A stretch of DNA of 5,348 bases. Source: Myxococcales bacterium. Lineage in GTDB: Bacteria > Myxococcota_A > Polyangia > Fen-1088. The stretch lies in the NCBI GenBank assembly GCA_003170035.1, contig PMZX01000415.1:1-5348 (forward strand), read 5' to 3'. Every line of letters starts with the position of its first letter. Positions within the stretch are counted from its first letter, which is position 1. Below the pieces are notes generated by a model. It did no database searches. It saw only the letters and a program-made list of their open reading frames with translations, and was not told where the DNA came from. Below, in pieces: positions 1-5,348 of this stretch. A program made the translations under genes and the position numbers.

Positions 1-3
1 GAG

Positions 4-1485
4 TTGATCAAACGACAAGATTCCGAAAACGCGAGCGAGGCGCGCTGCGATTTGCTCGGCGATCTCGCGGCGCGCGCGGAACAGGATCAGCCGCCCGATC
101 CCCGGCAATGGGCCGAGATTGACCAGTCCCTCGCCGGGGGACCAGGTTTCTGGCGACGCCGTTGGTTTGTCCTGGTACTTCCGGCGGTGGCAGGCCTGGC
201 GCTCGTTGTCGCCGCGGGCCAGACCCTGGGCCACAAGCTGCAGGGCTGTTCCCTCGCTTCGGATGGCATCTTCTCGGTCTCGGATGATGGCCAGTGTATC
301 GTGACGTTCGACGAAGGCACACGCGTCACCATGGGCAAGGCGGCCAGCGGCCGGCTACGCAAGCTGTGGTTCCGGCGCGGCGCCCAGCTCACTCTGCAGA
401 GTGGCCATGCGGATCTGGCTGTGGTCCATCGCGCATTTCGCCGCTGGGAAGTGCTGGCCGGGCCGTTCCAGGTTCGGGTGACCGGCACGCGTTTCGAGGT
501 GGACTGGGCCCCCGGACGAGGCCGCTTTGGTCTGGCCGTGAGCCAGGGTGAAGTGAGCGTGGACGGCGGTCCGCTGCACGACCGCGCGGTGCGCGCCGGA
601 CACAGGCTCGATGTCGACACCGTCACCGGCAACGCGATCGAGGGCGAGCTGCGCGCAAGCATGCCGACCCCGGCCGCGGCCCAGACCGCACCGGCCGAAA
701 ATCTGACGCCACCCGCGGCAGAGGCGGACGTTGCCCCAACTCCGGCGGCCCACGGCGAACGCAAGAGGGGCGCGCCGAGCAGGAGGATGGCAGTTCGTCA
801 TCCTGCCTCCGCTGCCGGGCCAGAGACCCCAGCGCCTCGGCCAGAGCCTCCGGCCGCCACGCCCGAGTTGTCATCCCGCGATTGGGCCGCAGCATCGGCG
901 GCGGAGGACGAGCCTGCGCCTTTACTGTCTGGCCCGCGCCGTCTGACCATCGGCAAGAACGGCGAACTGGTCGGAGGTGTCACTGGCCCGGTTCGGGCTC
1001 TTCGCGGTTCAGGGACCACATTCTCGAAACGCACCCTAGCCTCAGCCAGGCGCCTCTACCTCGATGACGGGCGGTTATGCACGAGCGGGAAGATGTCCCA
1101 GCTTGCGTGCGTGGACGAGGCAGGCGAGCCCAAGCGGTGCGACTGGGACACCAACTGGGGCGTGCTCATCAGGTGGAATACCCGCGAAGACCAGAAAGCC
1201 TGGGGCAGCGGGGCAACCTCGAGTGTCGCCCTGGAATTCCGGGGCGGCTCCGGCCGCTACCGATTGGTTGCCCATCGCGAGGGCGATGCGTCCCACGAGG
1301 CGTTCTGCATCGAGAACTACCGATCGGGGCAGAGGGTGACGCCTTCCGAATTCAAGAATTGCTCGGCGGCTCGTGGTTCGCGCCTGCCCGACTTCACGAA
1401 AGTCGACTACTTCGCCCTGCAATTGCTGTCCGAAGAGGTTTGGGTCAACTTCGGATTCTGCCTGTCGGCCATCAGCCTGTTCTGA
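4..1485 (+). CDS. FecR-domain single-pass membrane protein with a C-terminal cysteine-containing extracytoplasmic domain (5' end possibly outside the window)
   Basis: FecR-family proteins sit in the inner membrane and pass envelope signals to an ECF sigma factor; many relatives have only the periplasmic FecR fold. Residue numbers count from the TTG at 4. Residues 1-52 are hydrophilic and presumably cytoplasmic, ending in a basic WRRRW patch. Residues 53-72 form one hydrophobic membrane segment. Residues about 97-190 match the FecR core, with the signature FQVRVTGTRFEVDW (155-168) followed by LAVSQGEVSVDGG. Residues about 220-310 are a Pro/Ala-rich spacer. Residues about 350-493 form a compact domain with six cysteines (359, 369, 379, 435, 453, 486), possibly three disulfides, and a CIENYRSGQ motif. 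The N-terminal part is shorter than the classical FecR anti-sigma region. The frame is open to base 1, so TTG is only the first visible start and translation may begin upstream. FecR assignment is firm; sigma-factor control is inferred. Confidence 0.85.
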   Translation: MIKRQDSENASEARCDLLGDLAARAEQDQPPDPRQWAEIDQSLAGGPGFWRRRWFVLVLPAVAGLALVVAAGQTLGHKLQGCSLASDGIFSVSDDGQCIVTFDEGTRVTMGKAASGRLRKLWFRRGAQLTLQSGHADLAVVHRAFRRWEVLAGPFQVRVTGTRFEVDWAPGRGRFGLAVSQGEVSVDGGPLHDRAVRAGHRLDVDTVTGNAIEGELRASMPTPAAAQTAPAENLTPPAAEADVAPTPAAHGERKRGAPSRRMAVRHPASAAGPETPAPRPEPPAATPELSSRDWAAASAAEDEPAPLLSGPRRLTIGKNGELVGGVTGPVRALRGSGTTFSKRTLASARRLYLDDGRLCTSGKMSQLACVDEAGEPKRCDWDTNWGVLIRWNTREDQKAWGSGATSSVALEFRGGSGRYRLVAHREGDASHEAFCIENYRSGQRVTPSEFKNCSAARGSRLPDFTKVDYFALQLLSEEVWVNFGFCLSAISLF

Positions 1486-1532
1486 AGGCGATTCGCTCGG
1501 CCGTCCGCGGCGCGTGCGCTGGTGCGCGCATG

Positions 1533-1553
1533 CGGGCCCATTTCCACGGCCCG
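1533..1553. repeat. Inverted repeat able to form a hairpin between the FecR and barrel genes
   Basis: CGGGCC (1533-1538) and GGCCCG (1548-1553) are perfect complements around a 9-base loop. The flanking G1532-T1554 can add a wobble pair. It starts 48 bases after the FecR-gene stop. No run of T follows on the plus strand, so it is not a convincing intrinsic terminator. It could be an mRNA structure in the leader of the barrel gene, or chance in GC-rich DNA. Confidence 0.3.
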
Positions 1554-1574
1554 TCTCCGGGACCATGGACGCGT

Positions 1575-1604
1575 GGGAAGACCCCAATGATGGCAGTTTC
1601 TTGA
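1575..1604 (+). other. Possible five-codon leader ORF (MMAVS) with its own ribosome binding site
   Basis: A purine-rich GGGAAG (1575-1580) lies six bases before ATG-ATG (1587-1592). The frame then reads GCA GTT TCT and stops at TGA (1602-1604). That stop overlaps a TTG (1601-1603) in the frame of the downstream barrel gene, giving a TTGA stop/start overlap of the kind used in translational coupling. This ATG has the best-looking ribosome binding site in the spacer, yet it does not open the long frame. It may be a leader peptide feeding re-initiation, the trace of a frameshift near the true start, or coincidence. Confidence 0.25.
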
Positions 1605-1627
1605 CGAAGGCAGTCGTTGGGGTTCGT

Positions 1628-3349
1628 GTGGTGAAGGTGGGCTCACTTTCAACCTCCCTCATAGCTGCGACTTTACTGGCTCTGGGCGGGACCAGCTTCG
1701 CGCAAACCGCCTCCCCGACAGTGAACGATGGTCAGACGCCGCCGGCCGCGGATGCCCCGGCCACCGGTGTATCTGAGCCCGCAGCGGGTTCCTCCGGTAC
1801 GTCTGGCGAGACGAACGCGGCCCGGGCGGAGACCGAGGCTGCCAGTTCGCAGCCCAAGCGTCGAGACAAAACCACCCAGCTCGGACTGTCTCCCCAGACT
1901 ACCGAGGTTGCCCCTCCTTCGGCGGGCCCGCCCTCGGTGCCCGAGGTGCCCACTTCGAATTGGGGCTTCAAGTTTCACGGCTTTTTCCGTGGACCCATGC
2001 GGTTGAGCATGGATTCCGAGGCCGGCCACGGCCTCCAGTTCCACGCCCCGCCCGTGACGGCCGATTCGAACTACACCACATGGAGCTTCACCAACAATAA
2101 CCCCGGCCCCTGGGGCGAGATGTTCTTCCAGTACGGGAACAACCGCACCACCATGACCATGGCCATCGCCAGTTACAACATTACCTCGGGTGGCTGGCGC
2201 GAGTTGCAGGACCAGTTTGGCATCGACCGCGCCTTTCTCACCCTGAGTTTTCCCGACGCTCTTGGCGATGCCGGCATGATGGTGTGGAACGTGGGCGTGT
2301 TCGGGGACCGCTACGGCGCCATGGGGAAGTCCGATGGCGGCGTCTATGACACCTACATGATCGGCCGTACCCGCATCGCTGGCGCCACGGGAATATTCGG
2401 GTTTGACTTGGCCGACAATTTCAAGCTGGTTGCCGAGGGAGGCGGTGGCGCCAAGATGGATGTGCAAAAGTGGTATTCTGCTCCTTCCTACCCCTCGTGG
2501 CAGCCCTTCCCTGGCCATGGGCAGATGGGAACCACCATGCTGGCCCACGCCCACATTGGCGGGGTGTTCGCCAACATGCTCACTCTGACAGGTCACGCCA
2601 TCTACACCTGGACCAGCGACGCCATGCGAACTGACCTGAACAGTTCGGACTCAGGCAAGAGGGATGGCAGCATGCGAGTTCTTGGTGTCGACCTGAGACT
2701 CGACGGCGGCTGGCTGGGTGACGGCTACCTCGGCTTCTCATCCATCAAAACGACCAACGTGGGTGTTCTGTCCGACACAGTTGAGGTCATGCACTCTCAA
2801 GGCGGTTGGCAGTACCAGGCCAACTACACGGGCGGCCCGTTCAGCCTTGGCGATAGCACAGTCAACAGCATCGGGTTCCAATACACGTTCAGTTTGGCCG
2901 CTTTCTTGCTGCGGCCGCAAGTCTGGTGGGGCCAAAGTGCGGACTTCACCGTCCAGGTCTTCGGAATGTACAACTCCATTAGCAGCGTCGCCGCAGAGGA
3001 TGAGCAGGAAATGTCGCTTCTGGGGAAGCACAAGTTGAAGTTGGGCACACAGTTGCTCTACACGCCGCTGCCATTCATGTCAGCGGGGATTCGTTTCGAC
3101 TCGGTTCAGCCGAATCTGGACGACAGCACGCACAACTTCTGGGTTCTGTCTCCCCGGTTGATCTTGCACACCGCGTTCGTCACGCGCGAGCAAGTCATGA
3201 TCCAGTACCAGTACTACTCCTATGGCAGTTGGTACACCAACAGCCCAACCAACAGTCTTCCCTTTCCCTACGGCCAGACAGGGAATCTTTGGACGCCGCT
3301 ACAGCCCGATAAGCACACCTTTACCGTCTCCGCCAGTATGTGGTGGTAG
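1628..3349 (+). CDS. Secreted outer-membrane beta-barrel (porin-like) protein, family not recognised
   Basis: Numbering is from GTG 1628 (573 residues). Residues 1-25 are a Sec signal peptide: basic MVKVG, a hydrophobic core, and likely cleavage after TSFA. Residues 26-109 are a Pro/Ala/Ser/Thr-rich linker. Residues 111-573 look like a barrel: alternating polar and hydrophobic stretches, many Trp, Tyr, Gly and Asn, loop-like inserts, and a C-terminal strand HTFTVSASMWW ending in an aromatic, as in BAM-recognised proteins. There is no cysteine in the mature protein. The start is uncertain. GTG 1628 has a weak GGGG five bases upstream; GTG 1631, TTG 1601 and ATG 1565 are in frame, but ATG 1565 would put an acidic stretch before the signal peptide. 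Frame upstream of 1565 overlaps the FecR gene and is not credible coding. The 142-base gap to the FecR gene leaves co-transcription open. Substrate or partner is unknown. Confidence 0.82.
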   Translation: MVKVGSLSTSLIAATLLALGGTSFAQTASPTVNDGQTPPAADAPATGVSEPAAGSSGTSGETNAARAETEAASSQPKRRDKTTQLGLSPQTTEVAPPSAGPPSVPEVPTSNWGFKFHGFFRGPMRLSMDSEAGHGLQFHAPPVTADSNYTTWSFTNNNPGPWGEMFFQYGNNRTTMTMAIASYNITSGGWRELQDQFGIDRAFLTLSFPDALGDAGMMVWNVGVFGDRYGAMGKSDGGVYDTYMIGRTRIAGATGIFGFDLADNFKLVAEGGGGAKMDVQKWYSAPSYPSWQPFPGHGQMGTTMLAHAHIGGVFANMLTLTGHAIYTWTSDAMRTDLNSSDSGKRDGSMRVLGVDLRLDGGWLGDGYLGFSSIKTTNVGVLSDTVEVMHSQGGWQYQANYTGGPFSLGDSTVNSIGFQYTFSLAAFLLRPQVWWGQSADFTVQVFGMYNSISSVAAEDEQEMSLLGKHKLKLGTQLLYTPLPFMSAGIRFDSVQPNLDDSTHNFWVLSPRLILHTAFVTREQVMIQYQYYSYGSWYTNSPTNSLPFPYGQTGNLWTPLQPDKHTFTVSASMWW

Positions 3350-3366
3350 CGGGCATCGGCGCCCGC
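3349..3366. terminator. GC-rich hairpin between convergent genes, candidate terminator
   Basis: GCGGGC (3349-3354) and GCCCGC (3361-3366) pair perfectly around a six-base loop, beginning at the last base of the barrel-gene stop codon. It lies in the 48-base gap between convergent genes, where a bidirectional terminator is expected. Neither side has a run of T (or A on the other strand), so it is not a classical intrinsic terminator. It may only slow polymerase or protect mRNA 3' ends. Confidence 0.35.
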
Positions 3367-3397
3367 GGCCTGGCAAGGAAGAAACGTCTGGCTCCAG

Positions 3398-5185
3398 TCA
3401 GTTTCCCGGCAAGAAGGAAATCGCGTCAGCGTTGCAGGGGGAGGTAGCCGAGTCAGCACTGACGGCGAGGGAACGATTGAGGTTGTTGCTGCCGGTGCTG
3501 GCTTCCCAGGTGCCCTGGTTGGCCAGACGGATCGCGTATTCGGGGCGAGTGGCCAGCGCAGGCACCGGATCCGGCAAACTGAGCAAGAGTGCGTAGCTGC
3601 CGGGCGCAATAGTGGCGGGAAGGCAGAACCTGTGTGTGACAGTGGTGGTACTGCCCGGCGCAAAACGCCGAGGGTCGTCGGGAAGTTTGGCAACGTACGG
3701 GACAGCAGTGCCGCGCAGGATCAGGTTCAGTCCGCGTGGATTGAAGGGCGCTGCGTAGCCGTCGTTGCGAATCGAGAAGGTCGCCTCGAATTCACCGCCC
3801 GTCTTGGCGGACGTGGAGTAGCTCCCGGAAGTGAGACTCAGGCGATAGCCCAGCTTGCGCTTGGCGATGTCGATGTTGCTGCCCCAGCTCGCCAGCACGT
3901 CCGGGTGGTAGCCCTGATTGAGAAACGACCAGTGCAGATTGGCCATGTCCTGCGCGGCATTGGTCCAGACGGAATAGGTCGAGACTGCGCAGGTCTCGCC
4001 GCCCAGAGGCAGATACTGAGTCTCCGCAGCCAGGTAGGCCTTGTCGGCCGCGACGTTGGTATAGGTGCCCATGTCAGTCGCGTCGGCGAGGAAGCAGTCG
4101 TTGTGGTGGCCCACCCGCGCCTTGGCCACACCCGAGAAGGCCTCTGCCGAGGTCAGCGCGGCCGTGCCGTAGAAGTGCTGCTTGTACGCCGGGGTTCGCA
4201 ATTGAATAGGACGCAGAAGATCGAGGGTATCGAGCAGCGCGGTGACCACGTCCTGCCGATCCGTCCATTGGGCCGCGCTGATGGTGCCATTGTCGCCGAA
4301 GTAGTCTGTGTAGTACCACTCGCCCCAGGCCCCGATGAAACCGGCCTGCAATACCGCGATCACGTCGCTGTTGGCGAACAGGATCGGCTTCAATTGCGCG
4401 ATATGGCCCACCACGCGCGTCTTGCTCGCGTCGCCATAGGGCTTGGTCGAATTGGGAGTGTAGGCAAAGCGCACCACGGCTTTCACGCCCGCCTGTCGTA
4501 TGACGCTGAAATCCGCCGCGACCTTGTCGAGGAATGCTTGCGTGAGATCCGCGTTCACAAAGGTGTCCAGGTACCATTCGCGCATCAGCAGGCTCACCCC
4601 CGATTGGGTGCGAAGGCTCTGCAGCGCGCTTTGCGACAGGCTTTCATAGGCGCTCGCGTAGGTTTCATACGGGGCATAGAAGCCACGCTCGGGATTGGCA
4701 AAGATGGTGTCCGGGTCGCTGGTGTAGGTCACTGCCACCAGGCCGGCCGCGGTGTCCTGATTCGCAATTAGGTCGGGCGCGCCCCCGCGATCCGCGCCGC
4801 CATCAAACGCATCGGCAAGCCCATCCACAGGGACATCCGCGGCTCGAAGATCGATGCGCACGGCTCCGTCGAGACTGTCGAGGCCGAGCTCGCGGGCCGC
4901 TGAATCGGGCGTCGCTTGCGCCACTTCGTCACCAGTGCGGTCTGCCACCGGCCGATCAGCCGGCGCCGCCTCGGGTCCGGCCGGGCTGCTGTCGCCTGCT
5001 GCGTCTGCTGGCCCCACCAGGTAGCCATCGCCGCCAGCGTCCGCAAGCGCTACCAGATCACTGCCAGCTTCAGCAACCGGGGTCTTCGAGCCAGTGGATG
5101 AGTTCCCGCATCCGGCCAGAGCAAAGGCAATCAGGCAGCCGACCGTACGGCGCATGGGATCAACTCCGGTCGTTCGCAAATTCAT
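3398..5185 (-). CDS. DUF4874/DUF4832-containing lipoprotein, putative carbohydrate-active (TIM-barrel-like) protein
   Basis: The predicted protein has 595 residues. Residues 1-25 are a lipoprotein signal peptide with lipobox LAGC; Cys26 would be lipidated. Residues 27 to about 150 are a disordered-looking linker rich in Ala, Asp, Gly and Pro. DUF4874-like sequence begins near 158 with NPERGFY (164-170) and includes QAGFIGAWGEWYY (280-292); E289 is a candidate catalytic acid by analogy with glycoside-hydrolase barrels. DUF4832-like sequence follows at about 330-570: RVGHHNDCFLA (357-367), LGGETCA (394-400), LGYRL (445-449), then a probable beta-sandwich tail. Cysteines 364, 399, 521 and 584 could form two disulfides. 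ATG 5185 was chosen for its GAAGGA site and its position 13 bases after the upstream stop. ATG 5155 (585 residues) also has a GGAG site and gives a more compact signal peptide. Enzymatic activity is inferred; the DUF families are poorly characterised. Confidence 0.88.
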   Translation of the reverse strand: MNLRTTGVDPMRRTVGCLIAFALAGCGNSSTGSKTPVAEAGSDLVALADAGGDGYLVGPADAAGDSSPAGPEAAPADRPVADRTGDEVAQATPDSAARELGLDSLDGAVRIDLRAADVPVDGLADAFDGGADRGGAPDLIANQDTAAGLVAVTYTSDPDTIFANPERGFYAPYETYASAYESLSQSALQSLRTQSGVSLLMREWYLDTFVNADLTQAFLDKVAADFSVIRQAGVKAVVRFAYTPNSTKPYGDASKTRVVGHIAQLKPILFANSDVIAVLQAGFIGAWGEWYYTDYFGDNGTISAAQWTDRQDVVTALLDTLDLLRPIQLRTPAYKQHFYGTAALTSAEAFSGVAKARVGHHNDCFLADATDMGTYTNVAADKAYLAAETQYLPLGGETCAVSTYSVWTNAAQDMANLHWSFLNQGYHPDVLASWGSNIDIAKRKLGYRLSLTSGSYSTSAKTGGEFEATFSIRNDGYAAPFNPRGLNLILRGTAVPYVAKLPDDPRRFAPGSTTTVTHRFCLPATIAPGSYALLLSLPDPVPALATRPEYAIRLANQGTWEASTGSNNLNRSLAVSADSATSPCNADAISFLPGN

Positions 5186-5189
5186 GCGT

Positions 5190-5195
5190 TCCTTC
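5190..5195 (-). promoter_or_regulatory. Ribosome binding site of the DUF4832 lipoprotein gene
   Basis: On the minus strand GAAGGA occupies 5195 to 5190, four bases before ATG 5185 and just after the TAG (5201-5199) of the upstream gene. It is the best Shine-Dalgarno match near this start. A second site, GGAG (5167-5164), lies eight bases before ATG 5155, so either start or both could be used. Confidence 0.55.
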
Positions 5196-5198
5196 TTT

Positions 5199-5348
5199 CT
5201 ACTGACCGAGACCCATGTCGGCGAAGGGTGGGGCCACGAAGCTGGGCAGCGCCAGGGCGGGCGAGTCGGCGCGAATCGCCAGGTTGCCATTCGCCTCGTC
5301 GACAAACAGGATGGACGCGTCGGCGAGGTTGTCCTTGATGGAGGCATA
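5199..5348 (-). CDS. C-terminal fragment of a probable right-handed parallel beta-helix protein (5' end outside the window)
   Basis: Reading inward from the window edge on the minus strand, a frame runs 49 codons without interruption to a TAG at 5201-5199. Its sequence includes LFVDEANGNLAIRADSPAL (about 5309-5253) and ends PPFADMGLGQ. This resembles the common C-terminal pattern of right-handed parallel beta-helix proteins, roughly 'DPLFVD..NGDFRL..GSPALKLGF...D...IG', seen in many secreted pectate-lyase-like and other polysaccharide-active proteins. The stop is 13 bases before the ATG of the DUF4832 lipoprotein gene, which implies one operon and coupled translation. The catalytic region and any signal peptide are outside the window, so substrate and activity cannot be judged. 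An overlapping frame that would lengthen the lipoprotein upstream to 5347 is a shadow of this gene. Confidence 0.7.
   Translation of the reverse strand, partial: YASIKDNLADASILFVDEANGNLAIRADSPALALPSFVAPPFADMGLGQ

Noticed and set aside
1523..1534. Overlapping 8-base palindromes TGCGCGCA and CGCATGCG in the spacer
   Set aside because: Short self-complementary GC words are frequent by chance in DNA of this composition. There is no second copy or promoter context to suggest an operator.
1373..1627. N-terminal extension of the barrel frame back to a GTG inside the FecR gene
   Set aside because: It would put about 85 residues of Cys/Arg/Ser/Pro-rich out-of-frame translation before the signal peptide, overlapping the real C-terminal FecR-gene coding sequence.
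1601..1629. TTGACG as a possible -35 promoter box
   Set aside because: No -10-like sequence lies at 16-18 bases downstream (TCGTGT at 17), and the site overlaps likely coding sequence or start codons.
1673..2596. A 307-codon minus-strand open frame opposite the barrel gene
   Set aside because: Low-complexity His/Gly/Val/Arg-rich translation without domain features. The plus-strand frame has a signal peptide, barrel-like strands and a C-terminal aromatic signature.
3388..3397. CTGGCTCCAG as a terminator hairpin for the lipoprotein gene
   Set aside because: The loop would be only two bases, too tight for a stable hairpin, and no adjacent T run completes a terminator.
3632..4771. A 379-codon open frame on the plus strand opposite the DUF4832 lipoprotein
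   Set aside because: Its translation is rich in Arg, Gly, Val and Ala, with no recognisable domain or signal. The minus-strand frame has a lipobox and clear DUF4874/DUF4832 motifs. Long antisense frames are expected in GC-rich genes.

Overview
The window is GC-rich (well above 60% by eye). It looks like a chromosomal fragment of a Gram-negative bacterium with an outer membrane: it encodes a probable outer-membrane beta-barrel and a lipoprotein with an LAGC lipobox. The lipoprotein has a long, low-complexity linker rich in Ala, Asp, Gly and Pro behind its lipid anchor. The inner-membrane FecR-like protein has a Pro/Ala-rich periplasmic spacer. Both styles are common in Myxococcota and related former Deltaproteobacteria, so that is my best guess at the lineage. 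It is an inference; no rRNA or marker gene is present.

Layout: two rightward genes face two leftward genes. (1) 4-1485, plus strand: a single-pass FecR-domain protein ending in a cysteine-containing extracytoplasmic domain of about 140 residues. Its reading frame is open at the window edge, so the true start may lie outside. (2) About 1628-3349, plus strand: a secreted, cysteine-free probable outer-membrane beta-barrel with a Pro/Ala/Ser linker at its N-terminus. I do not recognise its family. (3) 3398-5185, minus strand: a lipoprotein with DUF4874 and DUF4832 regions, resembling a sugar-acting TIM-barrel enzyme. (4) 5199-5348, minus strand: the last 49 codons of a gene upstream of (3). Its C-terminus resembles the end of right-handed parallel beta-helix (pectate-lyase-like) proteins. 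Genes (4) and (3) are 13 bases apart and are almost certainly one operon. Genes (2) and (3) converge across 48 bases that contain a GC-rich hairpin.

Working model (inference): the leftward operon supplies two exported, probably polysaccharide-directed proteins. The rightward pair couples a FecR-type envelope sensor or regulator to an outer-membrane barrel. A sigma factor upstream of the FecR gene would fit the usual FecR arrangement, but it would lie outside this window. No RNA gene, CRISPR array, insertion sequence, integrase or phage gene was seen. Nothing here proves a new system. The less-described parts are the FecR C-terminal domain, the unassigned barrel, and the pairing of a DUF4832 lipoprotein with a beta-helix protein.
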